Both the position numbers and the translations under genes were made by a program. From contig NZ_JASBAN010000001.1 in assembly GCF_029953305.1 (NCBI RefSeq), forward strand, positions 1,462,501 to 1,526,500: a stretch of 64,000 nt of DNA, given 5' to 3'. The DNA is from Commensalibacter nepenthis. Its GTDB lineage: Bacteria > Pseudomonadota > Alphaproteobacteria > Acetobacterales > Acetobacteraceae. Within the stretch, counting starts at the first letter, position 1; each line of letters opens with the position of its first letter. Positions 1 to 11,398 of the stretch are shown here, in pieces. The notes under the pieces are model-generated. The model saw only the letters and a program-made list of their open reading frames with translations, was not told the origin of the DNA and made no database searches.

Positions 1-2565
<2,565 letters not shown>

Positions 2566-2657
2566 ATAAAACACACATACACTCATATCAGTCACTCTTA
2601 TAAAATAACCAATTCCAATTAACCAACCATACACTCACAATACCAACCAACACACAA

Positions 2658-2802
2658 GGGTATATTAGATGACCTGGTGGCAATGGCGGGGAGTGAACCA
2701 CCCGATCCCATCCCGAACTCGGCCGTGAAAACCCCCAGCGCCCATGATACTATGTCTTAAGGCATGGGAAAGTAGGTCGCCGCCAGGTCTTCTAATATAC
2801 CC
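2658..2802 (+). other. Inverted repeat bracketing the 5S gene (processing stem)
   Basis: GGGTATATTAGATGACCTGG before the 5S gene and CCAGGTCTTCTAATATACCC after it are complementary over about 20 bp with one mismatch. In the precursor they would extend the 5S terminal helix into a long stem. Such stems are normal substrates for the RNases that release 5S rRNA. No T-run follows the right arm, so it does not look like a terminator. Confidence 0.7.
2673..2787 (+). rRNA. rrf: 5S ribosomal RNA
   Basis: This 115-nt sequence has the 5S pattern: terminal helix CCTGGTGGC...GCCGCCAGG, the CCCGATCCCATCCCGAACTCGG core, and the closing GGGAAAGTAGGTCGCCGCCAGG segment. It lies about 107 nt after the 23S, in the standard 23S-5S order. 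The terminal helix continues outward into flanking DNA as a longer inverted repeat, listed separately. Confidence 0.96.
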
Positions 2803-2979
2803 CCCTCTAAATATAAAATAATCCCCATTAAACTAAACACTCAGTTTAAACTTTCTATTACTATTATAAATAAAATAGGATTATCATTTATACTCTGTCC
2901 AATATACCTCGCAGAGTAAGAAAATAACGATCTGAACTATCCTTCAAAATAAAGAACGATAACTCTCAGATCTAAAATT

Positions 2980-3013
2980 AACTGAGATTAACTCAATTCA
3001 TGTTAATTCAGTT
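2980..3013 (+). other. Hairpin between 5S rRNA and tRNA-fMet
   Basis: AACTGAGATTAAC at 2980-2992 pairs with GTTAATTCAGTT at 3002-3013 to form an imperfect stem of 11-12 bp with a short loop. There is no T-run, so a processing element or leftover structure in the rRNA-tRNA spacer is likelier than a terminator. The rest of 2803-3069 shows no gene. Confidence 0.35.
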
Positions 3014-3069
3014 CTCATATGCCAATAGGGAAATCATGCATCCCTCAACTACAAAGGCATATACACCCC

Positions 3070-3146
<77 letters not shown>

Positions 3147-3332
3147 ATCAAATACATGTATAATCTGTAAGAATTAATCGCGTCGTTTACAGTGATATGG
3201 AATATATTAAAAAACCTCACTATCACTATTATCCCAAAAAATAAAAAAATTAAGAAAAACACATACGTGAATAAAAATACTAAATATGGTGGTAAAAATA
3301 AGTAACTTTATTACTTATTAATAAAGATTATC

Positions 3333-3899
3333 TTATATATGACCTCGGTAACGGGATACTTTGTGACGATTACCACATACATCCATACTGCACCAACGAC
3401 GGCGATGTGACTTGCTTCTGTCATAAAACCATAATATACAATTCAAACCACAACAGCGCTTCAGTAAATTAACATCTAAATTAATTAGTAAATCAGCAGC
3501 GGCTTCCGCCAATGGTGATAAAACTTCAATAGTAGAGTCACTACGATATCGCCTTTGAAGCATAAAATTATTAGAGCTTTTAGTAATTGCTAAATAACTT
3601 GAAGCGCCACTCAAGAATAGAGATAACTTGGTAAAATCAAGATTACATCCAGCTTTTCGTTGTTCCACTAAAGTACGGATCACCTCTCTTAATTCTATTG
3701 CATCGTTAAACAACTCTTGATCACTGAATGATCTGGTAGGTGCGATATCAATACCAGCAATATTCACCAGCCAACGAATTACATTCTGAGAAGATCGCCA
3801 ATAATCAACAATACGACCATCTAAATAGGAAACAGTATTCAGCATGTCTAAGGCAATGTGATCGCCTATCGTAAGTGAGTATAAATTTTCATTAATCAT
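3333..3899 (-). CDS. CGNR zinc-finger (ABATE domain) regulator
   Basis: This 188-residue protein has an N-terminal region resembling the ABATE stress-regulator domain (early GDHIALDMLNTVSYLDGR stretch) and a C-terminal CGNR zinc finger: a C-x4-C pair near residue 150, then the RRRWCSM block and the CGNR motif near 170. These proteins are regarded as probable transcriptional regulators; the ligand is unknown. The ATG at 3899 has a GGAG Shine-Dalgarno about 10 bases upstream. It is divergent from the alpha/beta hydrolase at 4011 with a 111-bp shared intergenic region, so it probably controls that gene and itself; this is inferred from position only. The family call is good, the regulatory target a guess. 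Confidence 0.8.
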   Translation of the reverse strand: MINENLYSLTIGDHIALDMLNTVSYLDGRIVDYWRSSQNVIRWLVNIAGIDIAPTRSFSDQELFNDAIELREVIRTLVEQRKAGCNLDFTKLSLFLSGASSYLAITKSSNNFMLQRRYRSDSTIEVLSPLAEAAADLLINLDVNLLKRCCGLNCILWFYDRSKSHRRRWCSMDVCGNRHKVSRYRGHI

Positions 3900-4010
3900 A
3901 AATAATAAACTCCATTATAACCTGTAACCATGTAAAATAAAATTTACAGGTTACATATTAAGTGTTAGCATACTCTAAGTGTTACATTTTATAAATTATA
4001 CAAGGTTAAG

Positions 4011-4880
4011 ATGGAATATATTCATTATCCAGTTTATTATAACTATATAGAATTAAATAAGGTACGTGTTTTTTATAGAGAAGCAGGTAGGAAAAATTCT
4101 CCTACATTATTATTGTTACATGGATTCCCAAGCTCATCTCATCAATTTCGGGAATTGATTCCTTTATTGGCACAGCATTTTCATATTATTGCCCCTGATT
4201 TTCCTGGTTTTGGATTTACCGAAGTGGATTCTTCTCTTGATTATACATATAGTTTTGATTCTTTATCACAGACATTAATTGGTTTTGTGGATGCTTTGCA
4301 TATTGATCGTTATATAATGTATGTTTTTGATTATGGCGCACCAGTTGGGTTAAGAATGGTGCTTGGTCAACCAGATAGATTGCAAGGATTGATCTCTCAA
4401 AATGGGAATGCATATATAGAAGGATTAGGAAGTGCTTGGGATCCTATTCGTTTATATTGGGAGCAACCGACACTGCAAAATCGGCAGAATCTTAAAGATT
4501 CTTTGTTGAATTTAACAGCTACGCGTTGGCAATATACACATGGTGTAGAAAATATTGAGCAAATAGCGCCAGAGACCTATTTCTTAGACACGGCTTTGTT
4601 TCAAAGGGCAGGTAATAAAGAGATACAATTGGATCTGTTTTTAGATTATGTGAATAATTTAAAATTATACCCTCAATTCCAAGAGTATTTTAGAAAATAT
4701 CAACCCAAATCTTTGATTATCTGGGGCAAAAATGATCCTTTCTTTATACCAGATGGTGCTCATGCATTTAAGAGAGATAATCCAAATGCAATTGTTGAGT
4801 TATTGGATAGTGGACATTTTGCTTTGGAGACACATGTGGCTCATATTGCAAATGCTATTTGTGATATGTTTGTGGAATAA
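4011..4880 (+). CDS. Alpha/beta hydrolase (haloalkane dehalogenase / epoxide hydrolase-like)
   Basis: This 289-residue protein has the alpha/beta hydrolase layout: the oxyanion HGFPSSSHQFREL stretch near residue 37, the APDFPGFG strand-loop near 61, a nucleophile elbow reading VFDYGAPVGLR near 104, the late acid strand (WGKNDPFF near 238) and a catalytic His in DSGHFALETH near 267. The nucleophile position is Asp, as in haloalkane dehalogenases and epoxide hydrolases, rather than the Ser of esterases. There is no signal peptide, so it is probably cytoplasmic. It is divergent from a CGNR regulator, which suggests induction by a substrate or stress signal. The actual substrate cannot be read from the sequence. 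Confidence 0.82.
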   Translation: MEYIHYPVYYNYIELNKVRVFYREAGRKNSPTLLLLHGFPSSSHQFRELIPLLAQHFHIIAPDFPGFGFTEVDSSLDYTYSFDSLSQTLIGFVDALHIDRYIMYVFDYGAPVGLRMVLGQPDRLQGLISQNGNAYIEGLGSAWDPIRLYWEQPTLQNRQNLKDSLLNLTATRWQYTHGVENIEQIAPETYFLDTALFQRAGNKEIQLDLFLDYVNNLKLYPQFQEYFRKYQPKSLIIWGKNDPFFIPDGAHAFKRDNPNAIVELLDSGHFALETHVAHIANAICDMFVE

Positions 4881-4979
4881 AATATGATTTATTGAGTAAA
4901 CAAAGGTTATTCTTGAAATTTTCTGAAATAAGAGGGATATATTTTAATATATTCTTAATTTTTTAATAGGATTGGTTAA

Positions 4980-6815
4980 ATGCCCAAATATCGTTCACAT
5001 ACTTCTACTCAAGGTCGTAATATGGCAGGGGCTCGCGCATTGTGGCGGGCGACTGGAATGAAAGATGGGGATTTCAACAAGCCTATTATTGCTGTGGTGA
5101 ATTCTTTTACTCAGTTTGTGCCAGGCCATGTCCATTTAAAAGATTTAGGCGATGTTGTAGCGCGTGAGATTGAGGCAGCAGGTGGTGTTGCCAAAGAATT
5201 TAATACCATTGCTGTGGATGATGGAATTGCCATGGGTCATGATGGTATGTTGTATTCATTGCCTAGCCGAGAAATTATTGCTGACTCAGTTGAATATATG
5301 GTGAATGCACATTGTGCAGATGCTATGGTTTGTATTTCAAACTGCGATAAGATTACGCCAGGGATGTTGATGGCTGCGATGCGTTTGAATATTCCAGTGA
5401 TTTTTGTTTCTGGCGGTCCAATGGAAGCAGGAAAAAGCGCAGTTGCCAATCATAAACTTGATTTGGTTGATGCAATGGTGGTTGCAGGAAATAACAATAT
5501 TTCTGATGAAAATGTAGCTGAATATGAACGTTCTGCTTGTCCAACCTGTGGGTCTTGTTCTGGGATGTTTACTGCGAATTCGATGAACTGTCTAACCGAA
5601 GCTTTGGGGTTATCTTTTCCAGGTAATGGAACGATGTTAGCAACTCATAAAGATAGAGAGTTGTTGTTTAAACGGGCAGGGAGTCGCATTGTTGAATTAT
5701 GTAAACAATATTATGAGCAGGGTGATGATAGTGTTTTACCGCGCTCAATTGCACAAATTGCTTCCTTTGAAAATGCAATGACATTAGATATTGCAATGGG
5801 TGGATCAACAAATACGATTCTACATTTATTAGCGATTGCACAAGAGGGTGAAGTTCCATTTACTTTGGAAAATATTGATCGTTTATCTCGTAAAATTCCA
5901 CAACTTTGTAAGGTCGCTCCGAATACTCAGAAATATCATATGGAAGATGTGCATCGTGCAGGGGGTATTTTCTCTATTTTGGCTGAATTGGCCAAAGGTG
6001 GCTTGATTGATACCACTGTAAAAACGATTCATTTTGATGTATTGGGTGAGGCCTTACGTCACTGGGATATTACAAGCAGCAAAGAAGAGTCAGTTTTACA
6101 ATTTTTCAAAGCTGCACCTGGTGGCGTTCCAACACAACAAGCCTTTAGCCAAGATAAGCGTTGGGATAGTTTGGATACAGATCGCAAAGAGGGTTGTATT
6201 CGCAGTGTAGAACATGCGTATTCTCAAGATGGTGGGTTAGCAGTTTTATATGGTAATATCGCCGAAGCTGGGTGTGTGGTGAAAACAGCAGGCGTTGATA
6301 AATCCATTTTGACTTTTACAGGCACAGCCAAAGTATTCGAAAGTCAAGATGCGTCTGTTGAAGCAATTTTAGACGATCAAATTGAACCTGGTGATATTGT
6401 AGTAATTCGCTATGAAGGACCAAAAGGCGGACCTGGCATGCAAGAAATGTTATATCCAACCAGCTATTTGAAATCTAAGAATTTGGGTAAACTTTGTGCA
6501 TTGCTAACGGATGGTCGTTTTTCAGGAGGGACTTCTGGGCTTTCGATTGGTCATGTATCTCCAGAGGCAGCATCGGGTGGGGCTATTGGCTTGGTTCAGA
6601 ATGGCGATAAGATTATTATTGATATTCCTAATCGTTCTATTCAACTGGATGTCTCTGACGTAGAGTTACAAAAACGTCGCACAGAGCAAGATCAAAAAGG
6701 ATGGAAACCAGCAAAGCCACGTGCCAGAAAAGTGAGTCTTGCCTTGAAAGCATACGCCATGATGGCAACCAGTGCTGATAAAGGTGCAGTGAGGAATAAA
6801 GAGTTGTTTGAGTAA
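4980..6815 (+). CDS. ilvD: Dihydroxy-acid dehydratase
   Basis: IlvD dehydrates 2,3-dihydroxy-isovalerate and -methylvalerate to the 2-keto acids of valine and isoleucine synthesis. The 611-residue length is full for the family. Iron-sulfur ligands appear as Cys122 in NCDKITPGM and the [11 protein letters not shown] cluster at 187-193. The N-terminal [10 protein letters not shown] segment has no cysteine where [2Fe-2S]-type enzymes carry one, so this looks like the oxygen-sensitive [4Fe-4S] type of E. coli IlvD. That is notable for an obligately aerobic lineage. It stands alone, 99 bp after the hydrolase and 84 bp before a glycosyltransferase; no other ilv gene is in the window. Confidence 0.97.
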   Translation: MPKYRSHTSTQGRNMAGARALWRATGMKDGDFNKPIIAVVNSFTQFVPGHVHLKDLGDVVAREIEAAGGVAKEFNTIAVDDGIAMGHDGMLYSLPSREIIADSVEYMVNAHCADAMVCISNCDKITPGMLMAAMRLNIPVIFVSGGPMEAGKSAVANHKLDLVDAMVVAGNNNISDENVAEYERSACPTCGSCSGMFTANSMNCLTEALGLSFPGNGTMLATHKDRELLFKRAGSRIVELCKQYYEQGDDSVLPRSIAQIASFENAMTLDIAMGGSTNTILHLLAIAQEGEVPFTLENIDRLSRKIPQLCKVAPNTQKYHMEDVHRAGGIFSILAELAKGGLIDTTVKTIHFDVLGEALRHWDITSSKEESVLQFFKAAPGGVPTQQAFSQDKRWDSLDTDRKEGCIRSVEHAYSQDGGLAVLYGNIAEAGCVVKTAGVDKSILTFTGTAKVFESQDASVEAILDDQIEPGDIVVIRYEGPKGGPGMQEMLYPTSYLKSKNLGKLCALLTDGRFSGGTSGLSIGHVSPEAASGGAIGLVQNGDKIIIDIPNRSIQLDVSDVELQKRRTEQDQKGWKPAKPRARKVSLALKAYAMMATSADKGAVRNKELFE

Positions 6816-6899
6816 CAAGATAATAGCATAATTGTACGAAATATAAATATACCATGAAGCTCAAGCAGCAGATGTTTGCGTATAAGGGAACAGTGAATA

Positions 6900-8066
6900 A
6901 TGGTAGACGAAAATGCTTCTTTCCTACCAATTTTAGGTAGTTTTAATGGACCATTTGCTTTTGGTGGTCAGTGCTATGACATGAGTTATAGTCCAGAACG
7001 TTTGTTGTCGATGCCTATTGCAGCATATGATGCTCAACGATTCCAAGAGTTTGAATTGGGCTTAAAAGCTTATGATGTGAGAAGTTTTATAAGAAATACT
7101 GCTTGTGTAGATGGAAATGAGAATGGACAAGCCATTATGCCGGCTCGGACTTTAAAGATGTGCACCCTTGAGGATGCTTATCTTGTTATAGCTCCTGAAT
7201 TGTATGGCGTGATTGTGCAAAGTGATTACCGAATTGTTGGTCCTCCCTCTTGTTTTAGGAATCGTATAATTGATAGAGAGGGTTGCATTAAAAATATTCC
7301 ATTTAGAGATAAATTAGATGATGTTTTTGTAGGTTGCGATGCGGCATCTACCAATTATTATCATTGGTTATTATATGCAATTTCAAAAACACAATTTGCG
7401 AATTTTATATTGCCATCTGATACGCAGTTAGTTCTTCCATCAAGAAGTAGTCTGTTTGAAAATAGACAGCCTGCATATAGTTTATCAACTTATGAGCAAA
7501 CACTTGCGCTGAGTGGTTTAAAAGATCGTGTTACTTTATTGGATGTGGGTATTTATCCAGTCAAAAATTTATCTTATTGTTGGCATATTCCAGATTTTAA
7601 GCCCGAGTTGTATTTACTTTTTTCTGAAGTTTATTCTTTGTTTGATAAATTTGATGTGCCTAATATGCCTGAATTACCAAAACGCGTTTATATTAGCCGT
7701 GAAAAGGGACACGACAGTAGAGTTAATAGCGAAGAAAAAGAAATCATAGAGCGGGTTTTACAAGCTAAAAATATTCAAAAAATATATTTAGAAAATATGG
7801 ATTTTGTTACGCAAGTTGCTCTTTTTCGACAAGCAGAATTTGTAATGGCTCCTCATGGTGCGGGTTTAGCAAATATGGTTTTTGCTCGTCCAGGAACGCC
7901 TTTATTAGAGTTAAATCGTCAATTTGAACAGCCTTATTTAAGGAATTGTTTTTATCTAATCACGGCTATGAAACAGCAACCTTATTGTTTTTTCAATTTA
8001 TCAAAAGATCAATTAACAGAGGAACATCTACTGCAAGCAATTAACCGATTAAAGCCAAATTGGTGA
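6900..8066 (+). CDS. Glycosyltransferase family 61 protein
   Basis: This 388-residue protein shows the GT61 (DUF563) pattern: YYHWLLYAISK near residue 155, PKRVYISREKG near 259, and the C-terminal APHGAGLANMVFARPGTPLLEL block near 318-340, which is the most diagnostic part. Family members transfer sugars to glycans or glycoproteins; bacterial versions often sit in surface polysaccharide loci. No transmembrane segment or signal peptide is seen, so it is probably cytoplasmic. The ATG follows an AAGGGAACAG stretch. It is downstream of ilvD on the same strand with no functional link, and no other polysaccharide gene is next to it, so donor and acceptor are unknown. Confidence 0.85.
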   Translation: MVDENASFLPILGSFNGPFAFGGQCYDMSYSPERLLSMPIAAYDAQRFQEFELGLKAYDVRSFIRNTACVDGNENGQAIMPARTLKMCTLEDAYLVIAPELYGVIVQSDYRIVGPPSCFRNRIIDREGCIKNIPFRDKLDDVFVGCDAASTNYYHWLLYAISKTQFANFILPSDTQLVLPSRSSLFENRQPAYSLSTYEQTLALSGLKDRVTLLDVGIYPVKNLSYCWHIPDFKPELYLLFSEVYSLFDKFDVPNMPELPKRVYISREKGHDSRVNSEEKEIIERVLQAKNIQKIYLENMDFVTQVALFRQAEFVMAPHGAGLANMVFARPGTPLLELNRQFEQPYLRNCFYLITAMKQQPYCFFNLSKDQLTEEHLLQAINRLKPNW

Positions 8067-8175
8067 TTGGGAGATTATGAGCTTTCTAATTTAGAAATCT
8101 TGCTTTGGTATTGGCATCCCTAGGGATTTAGACCGTATTTCAGTCTTGCGTAACCAGCTGTTATTTTAAAGTGGT

Positions 8176-8197
8176 AACTGCTTAATTGCAGTTTATA
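8176..8197 (+). terminator. Weak hairpin after the GT61 gene
   Basis: AACTGC and GCAGTT pair around a TTAATT loop, followed by TTATATATT. The stem is only 6 bp and the T-tract is interrupted, so it is at best a weak terminator. The rest of 8067-8256 shows no gene. Confidence 0.3.
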
Positions 8198-8256
8198 TAT
8201 TAGGATTTAGGATTTGCATAATATTTCTTGATTATATGCAATCACTAAAGAATGAT

Positions 8257-8332
8257 TGGCGTCCCGTACGGGATTCGAACCCGTGTTGCCGCCGTGAAAG
8301 GGCGATGTCCTAGGCCTCTAGACGAACGGGAC
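8257..8332 (-). tRNA. tRNA-Glu (TTC), copy 2 in transcription order
   Basis: A 76-nt cloverleaf with encoded CCA. The acceptor GTCCCGT pairs with ACGGGAC and the anticodon loop CTTTCAC gives TTC (Glu). It is identical to the copy at 8405-8480, and the identity extends into both flanks. It lies downstream of recJ on the same strand. Confidence 0.96.
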
Positions 8333-8404
8333 AGAGGCAATATGTTCTTTTGAAATAGAAGAACGAACTATTTATATAAACACCAACAATCATTAAGGAA
8401 TGAT

Positions 8405-8480
8405 TGGCGTCCCGTACGGGATTCGAACCCGTGTTGCCGCCGTGAAAGGGCGATGTCCTAGGCCTCTAGACGAACGGGAC
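8405..8480 (-). tRNA. tRNA-Glu (TTC), copy 1 in transcription order
   Basis: This is a 76-nt tRNA-Glu, same sequence as 8257-8332, 52 bp after the recJ stop codon. The identical segment also covers the flanking AATGATTGGC and ACAGAGGCAAT, so the pair arose from a tandem duplication of roughly 90 bp. It may be transcribed by read-through from recJ or from its own promoter; neither can be settled here. Confidence 0.96.
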
Positions 8481-8532
8481 AGAGGCAATGAGGTTCTACT
8501 TACATGGCTATTTGGTTTTGGTCAAGGATAAT

Positions 8533-10356
8533 TTATACAAAAGCTGCATCTTTTATGAAAAAATCTGCATTTTCACGACCATTCCAGCTATTTGAACGCA
8601 ACCAGCCTGCTAAATGCATTGGGCGGCGGTTATTGTAGTCTTCTAAATATGACGTAATTGGATTCTGATCGGCTTTAAACATCAAGGCTTTGATACTGGC
8701 ACCATTTTCCCCTTGTAAAGTTAAACGTAATGTATTGCTGTCTTTGCCGATTCGATCAGAGCGCAGAATATGAACATGCGATAAGACAATTAAAGGTTCA
8801 TCATTCCCATTTCCAAAAGGGGTTAAACGTTCTATTTGTTTAGCTAATTCAACAGAAGCACCAGCAATAGTCGTCACACCTTCAATTTCTAGGTCAACCA
8901 CACTAGGGGCTTGGGCTGCTTTGGATAAATACTCATTAAGAAATTGATGCAAAGCCTCGGTTTGATTTTTGTGATAGCTATATCCAGCAGCCATAGCATG
9001 ACCACCACCATGCAGTAACAAGCCAGCTTGTTTGGCTGCGATAATTGCGGCACCTAAATCTAACCCAACAATAGAACGTCCAGACCCTTTGATCGTCCCA
9101 TCTGAAAGCTCTGCTCCAATCAAAGTAGGTCTGTTAATTTGTTCTTTGATTCGTCCTGCCACAATCCCAACAATGCCAGGATGCCAGTCACTATGATGTA
9201 ATAAAATAACAGGCGAGCCTTTTTCATGTTGCTCTAACGCTAAGCCCGTTGCTTGTTGTAATACGCCTTGTTCGATATTTTGGCGCTGTTTATTAATTGT
9301 GTCTAATCGTTCTGCGAGTTGATGGGCTTCAACAGGGTTGTGGCACGTTAATAATTTTAACCCTAAATCTGATTCTGAAATACGACCGCCAGCATTAATT
9401 CTGGGCCCTAAAGCAAAACCACAACTGAATGCATCGGGTGCTTTTTGAACGCCTGAGACTTCTAAAAGGGCAGCCAAACCAATGCGCTCTCTTTTTCCTA
9501 AAACCTTCAAACCTTGCGTGACGAGTGCACGGTTTAATCCTGTCAATGGCATAACGTCACAGATTGTCGAAAGAGCAACTAAATCTAATAGATTGAAAAG
9601 ATCTGGTTTTGGATGATTTTCAAAATAATGTTGCTGTTGTAAAGCCCGAGTGACTGCAATACAAGCAAGAAAACTGACACCACCAGCGCATAAATATCCT
9701 AGATTTGAATTACACTCTAATTGATTGGGGTTTACGCTGGCAAAAATAGAAGGTGCTGATTCGCATTTATGGTGATCTAAAACAATAATATCGGTTTTAT
9801 CTTGAGGAGTTGCATCAAAAACTTGATGTGACGCAGCGCCACAATCAACACAGATGATTAATGTCACGCCTTGATTGATTAGATTTTGTAGAGCAGGGGT
9901 ATTCGGTCCATAGCCTTCTTTAATTCGATCAGGAATATAAATAATTGGGGAGAGGTGAAGGTCATTAAAAAATTGCGTCAAAATTGCTGAAGAACATCCG
10001 CCGTCAACATCATAATCTCCAAAAATTGCGATTTTTTCTTGTTGAATGACAGCTTTGGCAATGCGATCAGCAGCTTTATCCATATCTTTTAAACAAGAGG
10101 GATTTGGCAGCAAGTTTTTTAACTTTGGATCAAGGAAATGCTCAACAGCCTGAGGGGATACCCCTCGCACAGCAATCATTCTGCCAACGATGTCGTATAG
10201 CGAGGCTTTTTGTGCAATATGTTGAGCATGACGATCCAGCGTGCCTGAATCGCAAAAGGATGGCATACGCCATAACCACCGCCGCCCAGACAGGCTTTGT
10301 TGTATATTCAGGACAAGCGGTGCTTCTATAGAAGGTTTTTTTAATAATTCAGACAC
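8533..10356 (-). CDS. recJ: Single-stranded-DNA-specific exonuclease RecJ
   Basis: RecJ is a 5'-3' single-strand DNA exonuclease of recombination and mismatch repair. The 607 residues contain the DHH-family motifs: FGDYDVDGGCSSA near 113-125, VLDHHKCESA near 192, and the DHHA1 motif LHGGGHAMAAGYS near 445, followed by an OB-like C-terminal region. These are the Mn-binding aspartates and histidines expected of an active enzyme. The start is GTG at 10356, with a weak Shine-Dalgarno, 16 bp after glpX. It is the last protein gene of the alaC-hom-glpX-recJ block; alternative start sites nearby cannot be excluded. Confidence 0.96.
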   Translation of the reverse strand: MSELLKKPSIEAPLVLNIQQSLSGRRWLWRMPSFCDSGTLDRHAQHIAQKASLYDIVGRMIAVRGVSPQAVEHFLDPKLKNLLPNPSCLKDMDKAADRIAKAVIQQEKIAIFGDYDVDGGCSSAILTQFFNDLHLSPIIYIPDRIKEGYGPNTPALQNLINQGVTLIICVDCGAASHQVFDATPQDKTDIIVLDHHKCESAPSIFASVNPNQLECNSNLGYLCAGGVSFLACIAVTRALQQQHYFENHPKPDLFNLLDLVALSTICDVMPLTGLNRALVTQGLKVLGKRERIGLAALLEVSGVQKAPDAFSCGFALGPRINAGGRISESDLGLKLLTCHNPVEAHQLAERLDTINKQRQNIEQGVLQQATGLALEQHEKGSPVILLHHSDWHPGIVGIVAGRIKEQINRPTLIGAELSDGTIKGSGRSIVGLDLGAAIIAAKQAGLLLHGGGHAMAAGYSYHKNQTEALHQFLNEYLSKAAQAPSVVDLEIEGVTTIAGASVELAKQIERLTPFGNGNDEPLIVLSHVHILRSDRIGKDSNTLRLTLQGENGASIKALMFKADQNPITSYLEDYNNRRPMHLAGWLRSNSWNGRENADFFIKDAAFV

Positions 10357-10372
10357 TAGATCACAGTTAAAT

Positions 10373-11371
10373 TTATTTAATATCCATCGGTTTTGCTAAG
10401 ATATTATGACGTGCATTCACAAAACGGACTGTTTTTGAACGAGAACGTGTTACCAAAGAATTCGTCCAAACGTAGTTGCCTCTCCATTGCACGCCTTTCA
10501 GAATATCGCCTGTGGTCACACCTGTTGCAGAGAATAATACGTTGCCACTGGCCATATCTTCTAAAAAGAGCTTTCTTTGAGGATCGCCTTCGCTCATTGT
10601 TTTGGCACGATCAATCTGAGATTGGTCTTCAAACAGTAAACGCCCTTGCATTTGCCCATCAAAGCATCGAAGTGCAGCTGCTGCTAATACCCCTTCGGGG
10701 GCACCACCAGAGCCAATAAATATATCGACATTGCTGTCAGGAATACAAGTGGCAATAATCCCAGCAACATCGCCATCTGAAAGCAATTTAACACGCACGC
10801 CAACTTCACGAGCTCTGGCGATCATTTCTTGATGGCGATCTCTGTCCAATGCGCTGAGTGTAATTTCAGACACATCAACTTTTTTTGCTTTGGCAAGATT
10901 GCGAAGATTGGTTTCAATGGAATTATCAATATCAATGATGCCTTCTGGATAATCAGGACCAATGGCAATTTTATCCATATAAATATCAGGCGCATGAAGA
11001 AATTTTCCTTCTTCAGCCAATGCAACTACTGTAATCGCGTTAGGAAGATTTTTGGCAGTTAGGTTAGTTCCTTCTAATGGATCAACAGCGATATCCATTT
11101 TCGGACCACCAGAACCAACTTTTTCACCAATATACAACATTGGTGCTTCGTCCATTTCACCTTCACCAATAACGACGGTTCCAGAAATGGCAACGGTATC
11201 AAAAGCGTGCCTCATCCCCTCTACGGCGGCGTTATCAGCTTCATTTTTTTTGCCACGTCCAATCCAGCTGAAAGATTGAATAGCAGCAGCTTCGGTGACT
11301 CTGACAAGTTCTAATGCAAGGTTGCGATCAGAAACAGTATAGGTTGAAGTCGTAGGAGAAGATAGAGGCAT
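10373..11371 (-). CDS. glpX: Class II fructose-1,6-bisphosphatase GlpX
   Basis: GlpX hydrolyses fructose-1,6-bisphosphate to fructose-6-phosphate, the committed step of gluconeogenesis. The 332 residues carry the class II signature: WIGRGKKNEAD near 37-47, the metal-binding GEGEMDEAPM near 73-82 and DPLEGT near 97-102, and the GSGGAPEG loop near 221. An AAGGA Shine-Dalgarno lies upstream of the ATG at 11371. It sits 27 bp after hom and 16 bp before recJ, so it is probably part of one operon. In acetic acid bacteria, which have limited glycolysis, the enzyme would supply hexose phosphate for cell-wall and pentose-phosphate needs; that is inference. Confidence 0.96.
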   Translation of the reverse strand: MPLSSPTTSTYTVSDRNLALELVRVTEAAAIQSFSWIGRGKKNEADNAAVEGMRHAFDTVAISGTVVIGEGEMDEAPMLYIGEKVGSGGPKMDIAVDPLEGTNLTAKNLPNAITVVALAEEGKFLHAPDIYMDKIAIGPDYPEGIIDIDNSIETNLRNLAKAKKVDVSEITLSALDRDRHQEMIARAREVGVRVKLLSDGDVAGIIATCIPDSNVDIFIGSGGAPEGVLAAAALRCFDGQMQGRLLFEDQSQIDRAKTMSEGDPQRKLFLEDMASGNVLFSATGVTTGDILKGVQWRGNYVWTNSLVTRSRSKTVRFVNARHNILAKPMDIK

Positions 11372-11398
11372 AGTAAATGATATCCTTAAAATAACTGC

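Noticed and set aside
8257-8480. Attachment site of an integrated element at tRNA-Glu
   Set aside because: Both copies are complete genes and no integrase or phage gene is nearby; tandem duplication is enough.
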